A stretch of DNA of 64,000 bases from the NCBI RefSeq assembly GCF_001463885.1, contig NZ_BBWQ01000009.1:62001-126000 (forward strand), read 5' to 3'. A program made the translations under genes and the position numbers. Each line of letters opens with the position of its first letter. Position 1 is the first letter of the stretch. Source of the stretch: Aureimonas altamirensis. GTDB taxonomy: Bacteria > Pseudomonadota > Alphaproteobacteria > Rhizobiales > Rhizobiaceae. Shown in pieces: positions 23,406-32,164 of the stretch. The notes below the pieces were generated by a model. It was not told where the DNA came from and made no database searches. It saw only the letters and a program-made list of their open reading frames with translations.

Positions 23406-25453
23406 CCGACCCTCCCATTGGATCGGAAATGCGCAACGCCCTCGATAATGCCGCGCGCATGCGTGCCCTGTGCCACATAGGCATGGGCAAGCGCCGGCAG
23501 GCCGGCAAGGTCGTCGGAGTAATTGGCGACGATGATCGACTGCGGCATGATGCCCAGCATATCGATGTCGTTGCCGCTGTCGCCGGCGACATAGACCGAG
23601 TTGACCGGAAGCCGGTAGTTGTTACGGACGAACTCGACGGCGGAGCCCTTCGAGACGCCGTGCGGCAGCACGTCGAGATAGCGTCCATGGCTGTGCACGA
23701 CGGAAGCAGCGATGCCGGCCGCCTCCAGCCGTCGCCGCACCGTAGCCGCCGTGTCCGGCCGCCCGTCCGAAAAGTAGGACAGCTTGAAGGGGCGTTGTTC
23801 CAGCGGCGCCTGCGGTGTCAGGCCCTCTATTCCCTCGATGGCGCGGATCACTGCCTCGCGCCGCCAGCCACGCCGAACCTTTCGCCGCCATGCCGTGTCC
23901 GCCATGTAGCTGATGCCGTCGGAGGCAAGGTGATAGATCTCGGAGCCGACCGAGGTGATCATCACCTGCGGGCGGGGTGCGTTCTCCTGCTCGATGATCG
24001 CCATCGCACTGTGAAAGGAGCGGCCGGTGGCCACGCCGAAGGCCAGGCCCGGCTGCCGGCACTGCCAGTCCCGAAACGCCAGAAGGCCATCACCGCAGCC
24101 GACCAGCGTGTTGTCGATATCGGACACCAGAAGGCTGGTCGGGCGGGGATGCGGCCCGGCCGGGTGCAGGATGGATCGAAGCAGCCCGTCATATCGCGTG
24201 ACATGCCGTTTCCAGTCATACGCGTCGGCGGCCGACGCGCCGCCACGGGCGTAGCGGTCCCAGCGCGTATTATCCGACAGCATCGTCAGCGCGGCACGGG
24301 CGATGCCGTCCGCATCGCGCGGATCGACTAGCATGCCGTTGCCGCAGGTCTCCACGATGTCGTTCGGCCCGCCGCTGTCTGTCGCGATGATGGGCAGTCC
24401 GGCGGCGGACGCCTCCAGCAACGTCAAGCCGAACGGCTCGTTCAGCGCCGGGTTGACGAAGATGCCGCGCCGGCTGGCGGCATAGGCGTAATAGGACGGT
24501 ATGTCCTGCGGGGCATGATGCTTCGGATAGGCGGCCTGCCCGTAGAGATCGTAGGTGTCCACCAGATGCAGGATTTCGGCGAGGACGCCGGAGGTCTCGG
24601 CATCGCAATGCGCAAGATCCGTACGGGTGCCGGCCACGATGACAAGGTTTGCGCGCGCGCGCAGCTCCGCGCTGCGCCCGAAGGCCTCGACCAGTGTCGT
24701 CAGATTCTTGCGCCGGACAGGGCGGGCGATGGCAAGCAGGCATGGCTTCGACGGATCGCTCAGGAAGCGGGCCATTTCCGTTTCGACGGCGGGTGTCGGG
24801 ACGGCATCCCGGAATGCGGCAAGGTCGCTGCCCGGCGGCAGGATGCGGATACGGCCGGGCTCGTATCCACGGTACATCGCATATTGCACCTCGGCTTCGT
24901 CGCGTGAGGAGGCGATCATGAGAGAGGCATCGCACAAGGCGGTTTCTTCTGCCTCGATCCGCTCGGCCATGCCGGGCAGCCCACCGTCGATCGTCTCGAA
25001 GGCAGCCTGTTTTACCCGGCCAAGGGAGTGCGCGGTAAAGACGAATGGAATGCCCAGCCGCTTCCGGACGATGGAGGCCACGCGCCCGGCATCGGCATAG
25101 TGCGCATGGATGATATCGGGCCGCCCATTGGCCTCGATCCACGCGACGAGGCCATCTGCGAAGCTGTCGACCTCTTCGTGCATCTCCTCTTTGGTGACGT
25201 AGCCGGGGTTTCGCGTCGGAAGGCGCAGGATACGGACGCCGGGCCCGCACACCTCGTCGGCGATTTCGTATTCCGGCCCGATGCCGGAAAACCGGCGCGT
25301 TGCGATAACGTGCCGATGGCCGGGATGCCCCTCGGCAGCAGCCTCGACCAGCTCGAGGAGGTAGCGGATATGCCCGCCGGTATCGGCTGTCAGCCCGTAT
25401 TCGACTCCGTGTCCCTTGAGGCACCCTTGAAGTGCGACGTGCAAGATGAACAT
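23387..25453 (-). CDS. Sucrose-phosphate-synthase-like GT fused to HAD phosphatase
   Basis: 688 residues. Residues about 1-445 are a GT-B family 4 enzyme of sucrose synthase/sucrose-phosphate synthase type ('ADTGGHIRYLLELVEAAAEG', 'DIIHAHYADAG', 'FTAHSLGRVKQ', and 'NEPFGLTLLEASAAGLPIIAT' with the E-x7-E). Residues about 455-688 are a Cof/sucrose-phosphatase HAD domain ('LLVSDIDNTLVG', 'GVATGRSFHSAM', 'SKGSAVEFV', 'VAGDSGNDIDMLG'). The arrangement matches bifunctional sucrose-phosphate synthase/phosphatase, so sucrose or a related non-reducing sugar is a plausible product. The start at 25453 is the conserved N-terminus; 30 bases separate it from the divergent GT4 gene. Confidence 0.85.
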   Translation of the reverse strand: MFILHVALQGCLKGHGVEYGLTADTGGHIRYLLELVEAAAEGHPGHRHVIATRRFSGIGPEYEIADEVCGPGVRILRLPTRNPGYVTKEEMHEEVDSFADGLVAWIEANGRPDIIHAHYADAGRVASIVRKRLGIPFVFTAHSLGRVKQAAFETIDGGLPGMAERIEAEETALCDASLMIASSRDEAEVQYAMYRGYEPGRIRILPPGSDLAAFRDAVPTPAVETEMARFLSDPSKPCLLAIARPVRRKNLTTLVEAFGRSAELRARANLVIVAGTRTDLAHCDAETSGVLAEILHLVDTYDLYGQAAYPKHHAPQDIPSYYAYAASRRGIFVNPALNEPFGLTLLEASAAGLPIIATDSGGPNDIVETCGNGMLVDPRDADGIARAALTMLSDNTRWDRYARGGASAADAYDWKRHVTRYDGLLRSILHPAGPHPRPTSLLVSDIDNTLVGCGDGLLAFRDWQCRQPGLAFGVATGRSFHSAMAIIEQENAPRPQVMITSVGSEIYHLASDGISYMADTAWRRKVRRGWRREAVIRAIEGIEGLTPQAPLEQRPFKLSYFSDGRPDTAATVRRRLEAAGIAASVVHSHGRYLDVLPHGVSKGSAVEFVRNNYRLPVNSVYVAGDSGNDIDMLGIMPQSIIVANYSDDLAGLPALAHAYVAQGTHARGIIEGVAHFRSNGRVGWKPAS

Positions 25454-25483
25454 ACCCGCTCCCTCGGCAAACAAGGAAAGCGC

Positions 25484-26560
25484 ATGGCAAGCACGCACCA
25501 CACCTCATCGCCACTTCGTGTTGCCCAGGTCGCGCCCGGAATCTTTCCGGTTCCGCCCCGCGATCATGGCGGAACCGAACGCGTGATCGGTGACCTATGC
25601 GTTTCTCTCAAACAAGCAGGAGTTGAAGTAACGCTGTTTGCGCCTTCGGATAGTGCGGCGCCGGTGCCGCAGGTCGGTAAGCTGCCGAGTTTGCTTAGCC
25701 TGGAAAATAAATATGGTTCCGTACCCCCGTCGATTCCGTCCGTTCTGGAAGCAGTTCGTATGGAAGAACTGAGGTTGCAACTGGATAATTTTGACATCAT
25801 CCATTGCCATGGCGAATTTTTCCATGCCGCACTATTAGGCAATCGGCGTCGGCACTCGGTGACAACGATTCACTGGCGCGTCGACGAACTCGACCGCGAA
25901 TTGTTCTTCGCATCCTTTCCCGATCTCCCGGTCGCAGCCATCTCTGCGGCGCAGAACGCCATGCTGCCGCCAGCCAACCGAACCCGTGTGGTTCATCATG
26001 GGCTCGCACGGGACCGCTATGCGGCGGGGCCTGGGGAGGGCGGTTACCTTGCCTTCATCGGCCGGATGACCGACCAGAAGCGTCCGGACAGGGCCATCCG
26101 GGTGGCGCGTGCCGCAGGCTGGAAGATCCGGCTGGCGGGTACGGTGGATGTCGGCAATCCCCAGTATTTCGAGCGCGAGGTTGCCCCGTTGCTGGGGCCC
26201 GATGCGGTGTATGAGGGCCCCCTCGACGATGCCGGCAAGCAGCAGCTCCTGCAGGGTGCCGCCGCGCTTCTGTTTCCGGTCGACTGGCCGGAGCCCTTCG
26301 GCCTGGTGATGATCGAAAGCATGGCCTGCGGAACGCCGGTGATCGCCTGGGACAAGGGCTCCGTATCCGAGATCGTTGAAAACGGCGTTTCGGGCTTCGT
26401 CGTCGATGACGAGGCCGGGGCGGTCTCTGCCATAAAGCGCCTGGACGAGCTCGACCGAGGCATCGTACGGCAGCGCTTTGACGCGCGCTTCACGTCCGAG
26501 CGCATGGCCGCCGACTATATCGCGCTGTACCGCTCGCTTCTGGATGGAAGGCAGGGCTGA
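25484..26560 (+). CDS. Glycosyltransferase family 4
   Basis: 358 residues, GT-B fold. 'VAQVAPGIFPVPPRDHGGTERVIGDL' is the Gly-rich acceptor-side loop, 'DIIHCHGEFFHAALLG' follows, and the donor domain shows 'GYLAFIGRMTDQKRPDRAI', 'LLFPVDWPEPFGLVMIESMACGTPVIAW' (E-x7-E). The ATG at 25484 is preceded by AAGGAAAG. The 5' part (to about 25850) is noticeably more AT-rich than the rest. It is divergent from the sucrose-phosphate-synthase-like gene and shares a 30-base intergenic region, so both promoters must overlap the other gene's start. It overlaps the next GT gene by one base. Confidence 0.85.
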   Translation: MASTHHTSSPLRVAQVAPGIFPVPPRDHGGTERVIGDLCVSLKQAGVEVTLFAPSDSAAPVPQVGKLPSLLSLENKYGSVPPSIPSVLEAVRMEELRLQLDNFDIIHCHGEFFHAALLGNRRRHSVTTIHWRVDELDRELFFASFPDLPVAAISAAQNAMLPPANRTRVVHHGLARDRYAAGPGEGGYLAFIGRMTDQKRPDRAIRVARAAGWKIRLAGTVDVGNPQYFEREVAPLLGPDAVYEGPLDDAGKQQLLQGAAALLFPVDWPEPFGLVMIESMACGTPVIAWDKGSVSEIVENGVSGFVVDDEAGAVSAIKRLDELDRGIVRQRFDARFTSERMAADYIALYRSLLDGRQG

Positions 26561-27735
26561 TGCGGTGCTGCCTTCTTGCCTGGGATTACCCGCCATCGCC
26601 AAGTGGCCTTTCTACCGCCGCGCGGGAAATTGCCGAAAGCCTTGCGGCAGCCGGCTGCGATATGACCGTCGTGACGCTGGACCGGGTCGGCGTGCAGCAG
26701 GAGCGCGGTGTGCGCGTAATCGGTGCCGCTATGGACAAGGGGGCTCCGCTGGCGCGGCTGCGCCTGTGGGGCGGTATCGGCCATCTCGCGGCGCCCGTCG
26801 CCTTCCGGCGCGCGGTGAGGGCGCTGCACGGCGAACGGCCTTTCGACATCGTGGAGGCGACGAACTGGTATGCGCCGGCCGCTCTCCTGGGCCGTCCCAG
26901 CGATGCGCCGCTGGTGTCGCGCATATCGACTCCGGCTGCCTATTCCAGAACCGAGGCGCAGAGCCTGCGCGAAAGGCTCGACAATCTTGCGGCTGACCGG
27001 CTGGAGCATCGGCAGATCGCCCGCTCCAGCGGGCTCATCTCCAATTCGGCCGTGCACGCGCGCGGCATGGAAAGCCATTACGGCATCGGCAGCGGCGTGC
27101 CGCATGCGGTGATCGGCCTTTCCCTGCCGCCGGAGTTTCTGGCGGTGGCGGCGGACGCGCCGTTCGATACCGGTGGCCCCGCACGCATTCTGTTCGTCGG
27201 CCGCGCAGAAGAACGCAAAGGCTTTGCGGAATTGCTGGCCGCGGTGGAGCGGCTGGCCGAAGAGGCGGAGACCGGCTCCGGCGCTGAATTTTCGCTTCGG
27301 CTTCTCGGGGTATCCGAAGCCGATCTGCCAGGCGGGCTTTCGCCGGCGGCCCGCGCCCGGACAGAAGCACTGGGGCGCCAGCCGCAAGAGCGCCTGATGC
27401 GCGAATATGCGAGCGCGCACATCGTTGCCGCACCCTCGCGCTATGAAAGCTTTGGCCTTGTCTACCAGGAGGCTATGGCCTTCGGACGGGTCATCCTGGC
27501 CAGTGCGACGGATTCCAGCGCACGCGATTTCGTGGCCGATGGCGGTGTGCTGGCGGACGAAACGTCGGTGGATGCCATCACCGACGCCCTGCGTCCGCTG
27601 GTCGCCTCGGCCGATTTGCGCAAGCATCACCGGGAGAGAGCCTTGAAGGCGGCGGGGCGTTTCACCCGGCAGTCGCTGGCGCAGGAGACGCTGGATCTTT
27701 ACCGCGCCGCCATCGCGCGCCATCAGGGGCGATAG
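26560..27735 (+). CDS. Glycosyltransferase family 4
   Basis: 391 residues, GT-B fold. 'CCLLAWDYPPSPSGLSTAAREIAESLAAAG' is the N-terminal glycine-loop segment, and the donor half contains 'RILFVGRAEERKGFAELL', 'AHIVAAPSRYESFGLVYQEAMAFGRVILA' (E-x7-E). The start overlaps the preceding stop as TGATG, so the two GT4 proteins are co-translated and may act in sequence on the same glycan. Its end overlaps the end of the opposite-strand GT2-like gene by 13 bases. Confidence 0.85.
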   Translation: MRCCLLAWDYPPSPSGLSTAAREIAESLAAAGCDMTVVTLDRVGVQQERGVRVIGAAMDKGAPLARLRLWGGIGHLAAPVAFRRAVRALHGERPFDIVEATNWYAPAALLGRPSDAPLVSRISTPAAYSRTEAQSLRERLDNLAADRLEHRQIARSSGLISNSAVHARGMESHYGIGSGVPHAVIGLSLPPEFLAVAADAPFDTGGPARILFVGRAEERKGFAELLAAVERLAEEAETGSGAEFSLRLLGVSEADLPGGLSPAARARTEALGRQPQERLMREYASAHIVAAPSRYESFGLVYQEAMAFGRVILASATDSSARDFVADGGVLADETSVDAITDALRPLVASADLRKHHRERALKAAGRFTRQSLAQETLDLYRAAIARHQGR

Positions 27736-28670
27736 GGCGTCAGAAGCTCGCGGGCCTCCGAAAGGCGGCCCTTTCCGGGCGAAAGCTGCTCGTAGATCCG
27801 GGAGCGGCGCGCCACGCGCTCGCTGTCCAACGTATGCTCGATTGCGCCATGAAGCGCGATCGTGCTGCGTTGCCATGGGCGGTCGGGACGCTCGTGGACC
27901 TGTCCGCGATAGCGCACGTCCCTTCGGTTCAGGCGGTATTGCGTATCGGGGAAGAGATCGGACAGGACGCCGTCCACCATGTTGCGTCGGGCAAGCCCGA
28001 TGGACACGACGCCCGCCGCTTCGGCGGCCCGGGCAAGGGCGGGCAAGGCCGATGCCGTTTCCTGCGATACGGTCTCGTCATCGTCCAGTTGCAGCATCCA
28101 TGCGCTTTCGCAAAGGTCCTGCAGGGCATTGCGCTGACCCGCGAAATCGCCGTCCATCGGCCGATAGGCGATCCGCAGACGGCCTTCACGCAACTCGCTG
28201 CGCGCGGCGCCGTCGCACAGGACGATTGCCTCGGACGCCCAATCCAGATGGCGCCGTGCCTTCTCCACGCAGGCCTCCAGCCTGTCGGCCCGGCACATGA
28301 TGCCCAACGAAACGGCGCTGCGCGGAGCGGTATCCATTGGGGTCAGTCGCGCCCGCGCCATAAGCGGCGAGTGGGGCACGGACAAAGCGCGCTTCTGGCG
28401 GCGGCCGGAGGGCAGCGCCAGCAGCGCAAACCGCGTTGCCGCTATGCGCAGCGTGAACATATCGAACCCCAGCTCTGCCGGCGGTGCGAAAACCGGGCCG
28501 CCAAAGGCGGTCGAAAGGGCGTTGCGCAGCCGCGCGGCGTCGCGCCGATGCATCAGGAGGCCGCACGAAAGGCATGCCAGCGGAAACCGCAACACGCCTG
28601 CCGACGGGTCCACCAGATGACGCCGCGTCGGCGCGACGGCGCGGGCAAAGCAGACCGGGCAGCGCGTCAC
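27723..28670 (-). CDS. GT2-like protein with N-terminal zinc ribbon
   Basis: 315 residues. Residues 1-40 hold two CxxC pairs (CPVC near residue 4, CLSC near residue 33), a zinc-ribbon pattern. From about residue 120 there is a glycosyltransferase-2-like domain: 'SAVSLGIMCRADRLEACVEKA', 'GQRNALQDLCESAWMLQLDDDETV' (DDDE as the metal site), 'VSIGLARRNMVDG'. SunS/WaaE-type GT2 proteins resemble the second part; a zinc-ribbon in front is unusual. The GTG start overlaps the stop of the GntR gene as GTGA, so it is co-transcribed with that regulator although its content fits the glycosyltransferase cluster. Confidence 0.65.
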   Translation of the reverse strand: MTRCPVCFARAVAPTRRHLVDPSAGVLRFPLACLSCGLLMHRRDAARLRNALSTAFGGPVFAPPAELGFDMFTLRIAATRFALLALPSGRRQKRALSVPHSPLMARARLTPMDTAPRSAVSLGIMCRADRLEACVEKARRHLDWASEAIVLCDGAARSELREGRLRIAYRPMDGDFAGQRNALQDLCESAWMLQLDDDETVSQETASALPALARAAEAAGVVSIGLARRNMVDGVLSDLFPDTQYRLNRRDVRYRGQVHERPDRPWQRSTIALHGAIEHTLDSERVARRSRIYEQLSPGKGRLSEARELLTPYRP

Positions 28671-29350
28671 GCGTTTTTCAGATTGCGTTCGACGCTTTGC
28701 AAATGCACCCGCATCGCAATGCACGCACCCTGCGTATCCCGATCATGGATGGCGGCCATGATGGCCTCGTGCTCGGCAAAGCTATGGTGGTCGCTGGGCG
28801 GCTTCTTCGGGTTGGCGCGCAACCGGCCCCAGTTCACCTGGCGCCGCACCGCGTTCAACGTGTCCAGAAGCCCGACCAGCAGCGTGTTCTGGGTGGCCTC
28901 GGCGACGGTGCGGTGAAACTGGTTGTCCCAGCTTTCATACTGCCGCCAGTCCGGCGCGGTCAGCATGCGTTCGGTGCATTGGCGCATGCGCGCCAATGAG
29001 GCCGGCGTCGCGTTCAGCGCGGCCACCCGTGCGATCTCCGGCTCGATGGACAGGCGCGCGCCCATGATCTCGATGGGGTTGGTGCGGCTGGCCATGGCGG
29101 CGACATCGGCCGCGCCGTCGATGGGCCGTGCGCCGGTGAAGGTGCCCTTGCCGACATGCCGCCACAGTACACCCTCGGCCTCCAGATCGGCCAGCGCCTT
29201 GCGCAGCGCTCCGCGGGACAGGCCAAGCGACAGGGCAAGGTCCCGCTCGGGAGGGAGGCGACCGCCATCCTCAAGCTCGGCGTGCAGCAGATATTCCCGC
29301 ATGCGGGCGAGGGCGGCGTTGTCTGCAGATGAATCGAGCGAAGCGTACAT
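28667..29350 (-). CDS. GntR-family regulator with FCD domain
   Basis: A 227-residue FadR-type regulator. The N-terminal winged helix has 'GGRLPPERDLALSLGLSRGALRKALADLEAEGVLWRHVGKGTF'. The FCD domain from about 95 has 'IEIMGARLSIEPEIARVAALNAT', 'NQFHRTVAEATQN' and 'HHSFAEHEAIMAAI', the usual metal/ligand pocket. It is divergent from the NMT1-type ABC importer at 29509, which it probably controls. Two overlapping inverted repeats cover its start region. The ATG at 29350 has no clear ribosome site; a TTG at 29362 is an alternative. Confidence 0.87.
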   Translation of the reverse strand: MYASLDSSADNAALARMREYLLHAELEDGGRLPPERDLALSLGLSRGALRKALADLEAEGVLWRHVGKGTFTGARPIDGAADVAAMASRTNPIEIMGARLSIEPEIARVAALNATPASLARMRQCTERMLTAPDWRQYESWDNQFHRTVAEATQNTLLVGLLDTLNAVRRQVNWGRLRANPKKPPSDHHSFAEHEAIMAAIHDRDTQGACIAMRVHLQSVERNLKNA

Positions 29351-29374
29351 TGCTTGTACCAATTGGATATTGGT
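29345..29374. promoter_or_regulatory. Overlapping inverted repeats, candidate GntR operators
   Basis: GTACA-TTGCT-TGTAC (29345-29359) and ACCAAT-TGGAT-ATTGGT (29358-29374) are both perfect and abut each other at the start codon of the GntR gene. The nonamer ATTGGTTCA at the end of the second (29369-29377) recurs at 29456-29464 between the importer promoter and its first gene, which supports shared control. Confidence 0.5.
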
Positions 29375-29418
29375 TCACTCTCTACGACACGGGAAATCCA
29401 ACGTCAACGGCTTTGGAG

Positions 29419-29464
29419 TTGACAGGCGCTTAACCAAATCCGTAACAATACAGCCATTGGTTCA
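29419..29464 (+). promoter_or_regulatory. Promoter of NMT1-type ABC operon
   Basis: A perfect -35 hexamer TTGACA (29419-29424) is followed after 18 bp by TAACAA (29443-29448). A copy of the nonamer ATTGGTTCA lies just downstream (29456-29464), where a bound repressor would block transcription start or clearance. Confidence 0.5.
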
Positions 29465-29508
29465 TGAATGCGCCGACAAGAGCGCATCGAATGTCCAGGG
29501 AGGAAATC

Positions 29509-30507
29509 ATGTCAGGAATAAAGTTGCGGGCGCTCAGGCGGCTCGCTCTGGCCGCGACAATTCTCGCATCTGCCAGCGTCGTCCCGGCGCCGGCGATGGC
29601 CGACCCGATGCGGATCGCGTTCGGCGATATCGCGACGGTCGAGACCTTGCATCTGATGGCCGCCATCGAGCGGGCACGGGAAGCCGGGGTGGAAATCGAC
29701 GTCACCTATCTGAAGTCAGAGGACATCGCCGCGCAGGCGGTGGTGAGCGGGCAGGCCGATATCGGTGTCGGCGGGCCCTATGCCCTGATCCAGAAAGTGC
29801 GCGCGCCCATCCGCATCTTCATGCAGCTATCGACCTTGCAGATGTATCCCGTCGTGGACGGAAGCACCTACAAGGAGTGGAAGGATCTCGACGGGCAGGA
29901 AGTGGCGGTCCACTCGCGCGGGTCCGGTACGGAAGCGCTGATGCAACTGGCGGCCCAGCAGAACGGCATCAGCTACTCCCGCGTGTCCTACATTCCCGGC
30001 GCGGAAGTGCGCACCGGGGCGCTGCTGCAGGGCAACGTCAAGGCGACCATCGTCGATTCATCCGGCCGCCGCATCCTCGAGCGTGAGGCGCCGGACCGTT
30101 TCATCTTCCTGCCGCTCGATACCGCTCCGGCAACGGACGAGGCGCTGTTCGCCAATACGGACTATCTGCGCGAAAACGAAGAGGACGTCGCCAAGCTGGT
30201 GGAGGCGATCCTGACCACCTGGCGCGAAGTGGCCGAAAACCCGGCCGTCATGGTGAAGCTTCGGGAAAAATACAATCTGCTGCCCGATGCGAGCGCCGAA
30301 ACCATTGCCGAGATCGAGCCCTATTTCGCCGGGGCGGCGGAAGCCGGATTGCCGGTCAACGGCGGCGGCGAGGCCGCGGCACGCGGCGACTTCGAGTTCT
30401 ATACAGTTTCGGGCGCGCTGACCGGCGAGCCGTCCGAATTGAAGGTCGAGGATTTCTGGGATCTCGATGCCCTCAACGCCGCCATCGCCAAGCTCGGCTC
30501 GTCGTGA
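29509..30507 (+). CDS. ABC transporter binding protein (NMT1/THI5-SsuA type)
   Basis: 332 residues with a long basic signal peptide (cleavage near 'PAPAMA-DPMR'). The mature protein has a type 2 periplasmic-binding fold of the NMT1/SsuA/TauA kind: 'RIAFGDIATVETLHLMAAIERA', 'SGQADIGVGGPYALIQ', 'LDGQEVAVHSRGSGTEALMQLAAQQNG', 'GNVKATIVDSSGRRILE'. The ATG at 29509 follows the strong AGGGAGGAAATC. It leads an operon of permease, ATPase, second permease and an FAH-family hydrolase. Substrates of this class include sulfonates, thiamine precursors and aromatic acids; the FAH gene argues for an aromatic or cyclic acid. Confidence 0.87.
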   Translation: MSGIKLRALRRLALAATILASASVVPAPAMADPMRIAFGDIATVETLHLMAAIERAREAGVEIDVTYLKSEDIAAQAVVSGQADIGVGGPYALIQKVRAPIRIFMQLSTLQMYPVVDGSTYKEWKDLDGQEVAVHSRGSGTEALMQLAAQQNGISYSRVSYIPGAEVRTGALLQGNVKATIVDSSGRRILEREAPDRFIFLPLDTAPATDEALFANTDYLRENEEDVAKLVEAILTTWREVAENPAVMVKLREKYNLLPDASAETIAEIEPYFAGAAEAGLPVNGGGEAAARGDFEFYTVSGALTGEPSELKVEDFWDLDALNAAIAKLGSS

Positions 30508-30517
30508 GGGGGATGCG

Positions 30518-31351
30518 ATGACCTCCTATACCAAGACGGGAGAAGCCGGGGGCGTGCATCGCGCCCTCGACGACCTGCTGCGCGGGATGGGCCGAGTGTT
30601 CGATCGGGTGCCGGCGCTCTGGTCGGTGGCCTCCCTGGCCGTTCTGTGCACCGCGTGGCAGATCGCCGGTCTCGTGCCGATCAGCTTCGCGTTTCCGACC
30701 TTCACCGACACGTTCGCCGCGTTCCTTCAGATGCTGTTCGACGGCAGCCTCATCTACGCCTTCTTCATCACGCTTCAACCGCTTGTGCTGGGCGTCGCCA
30801 TTTCGGCCACGCTGGGGGTTGGGCTGGGCGTCCTGATGGGCCTGTCGCCCAAGGCGGAATGGTTCTTCGCGCCGGTGTTCATCGTGTTGCAGGCTGCGCC
30901 CATGGCGGCGCTGGTGCCGCTCGTCACCTTCGTCTACGGCATCGGCCTGACGGCCAAGACGCTGGCCGTCATAATGCTGGCGCTGCCGGTCATCGCGCTC
31001 AACTCCTACAAGGCGGTGCGGCACGTCAATCCTTCGCTGGTGGCCATGTGCCGCTCCTTCCAGGGCACGCGCATGCAGCGCGTGTTCAAGATCATCATCC
31101 CCGACGCATCGCCCGTCATCTTCGCAGGGCTTCGCCTGGGCGTCGCCGCCGGCTACATCGGCGTCATGCTGGCAGAGCTGCTGATCACCCCCACGGGGAT
31201 AGGCGATCTCATAACCTATCATCGCTCGGTGGCGGATTACGCGCATATGTATGCCGCCGTCGCCTCCATCATCGTCCTGTCGATGCTCACCCTCGTCGCC
31301 CTGCAGCGCATCGAGACGCGCTATCTGCGGCCAGAAAGACGGAGTGCCTGA
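30518..31351 (+). CDS. ABC transporter permease (SsuC/TauC type)
   Basis: 277-residue inner-membrane permease of the BPD_transp_1 family with about 6 membrane segments after a 35-residue cytosolic N-terminus. The EAA-type loop is 'AMCRSFQGTRMQRVFKIIIPDASPVIFAGLRLGVAAGY', which contacts the ATPase. The ATG at 30518 follows GGGGGATGCG 10 bases after the binding-protein stop. A second permease of the same family lies beyond the ATPase gene, so the transporter is probably a permease heterodimer, less common than the usual SsuC homodimer. Confidence 0.87.
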   Translation: MTSYTKTGEAGGVHRALDDLLRGMGRVFDRVPALWSVASLAVLCTAWQIAGLVPISFAFPTFTDTFAAFLQMLFDGSLIYAFFITLQPLVLGVAISATLGVGLGVLMGLSPKAEWFFAPVFIVLQAAPMAALVPLVTFVYGIGLTAKTLAVIMLALPVIALNSYKAVRHVNPSLVAMCRSFQGTRMQRVFKIIIPDASPVIFAGLRLGVAAGYIGVMLAELLITPTGIGDLITYHRSVADYAHMYAAVASIIVLSMLTLVALQRIETRYLRPERRSA

Positions 31352-31352
31352 G

Positions 31353-32159
31353 ATGTCAAACACGGTACGGGCCGAAAGCGCCCATGCGTTGGATACGGGC
31401 GTCGGCGACGCCGTCGTCGAGGTCACCGGAATCTGCAAGACCTATGGCGACGTCGAGGCGCTGCGCAATGTGGACCTCGGCTTCGAGCGGGGCAAGCTGA
31501 CGACGCTTCTGGGGCCGTCCGGCTGCGGCAAGACGACCCTTTTGAAGATCATCGCCGGGCTGGTCCCGGCGACGGCGGGGCAGGTGCGCGTCAACGGGCG
31601 TGTCGTAACCGGGCCGGGGCCCGAGCGGGCTTTCGTATTCCAGGATTTCGCGTTGATGCCCTGGGCCACGGTCATGCGCAACGTCGCCTTCGGGCTGGAA
31701 TTGCGGGGCGTCGGCCAGGCCGAGCGCCGCCGCGTGGCGCAGCGCTACATCGACGAGGTGGGGCTGAGCGGGTTCGAGGAGAAATATCCGCACGAGCTGT
31801 CGGGCGGCATGAAACAGCGCGTCGGCATCGCCCGCGCCTTTGCCGTCAACGCCGACGTGCTGCTGCTGGACGAGCCCTTTTCGGCAGTGGACGAGCAGAA
31901 CCGCCGCAAGTTCCAGGAAGACCTGTTGCGGCTGGTGGCGCTGGAAAACAAGACTTTCCTGTTCGTGACGCACTCCATCGAGGAAGCGGTCTACGTCTCG
32001 GACCGGATCGTGCTTCTGTCGCCGCGCCCCGGCCGCGTCTCGCGCATTATCGACCCGAAGATCGACCGGTCCACCACCCCGGACGAGATCCGCCGCGACC
32101 CCGGCTATCTCGATACGGTGGAAGAGATCTGGCACGGCCTTCGGCATTACGCGGAGTAG
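31353..32159 (+). CDS. ABC transporter ATP-binding protein (SsuB/TauB type)
   Basis: 268 residues. Walker A 'GPSGCGKTT' at about 53-61, Q-loop 'FVFQDFALMPW', signature 'LSGGMKQRVGIARA', Walker B 'VLLLDEPFSAVDEQ', H-loop 'FVTHSIEEAVYVSDRI'. The DEPFSAVD Walker B and 'MKQR' signature are typical of the nitrate/sulfonate/taurine group. There is one base between the permease stop and this ATG, and 5 bases to the next permease, so the proteins are co-translated. Confidence 0.9.
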   Translation: MSNTVRAESAHALDTGVGDAVVEVTGICKTYGDVEALRNVDLGFERGKLTTLLGPSGCGKTTLLKIIAGLVPATAGQVRVNGRVVTGPGPERAFVFQDFALMPWATVMRNVAFGLELRGVGQAERRRVAQRYIDEVGLSGFEEKYPHELSGGMKQRVGIARAFAVNADVLLLDEPFSAVDEQNRRKFQEDLLRLVALENKTFLFVTHSIEEAVYVSDRIVLLSPRPGRVSRIIDPKIDRSTTPDEIRRDPGYLDTVEEIWHGLRHYAE

Positions 32160-32164
32160 GGGCC

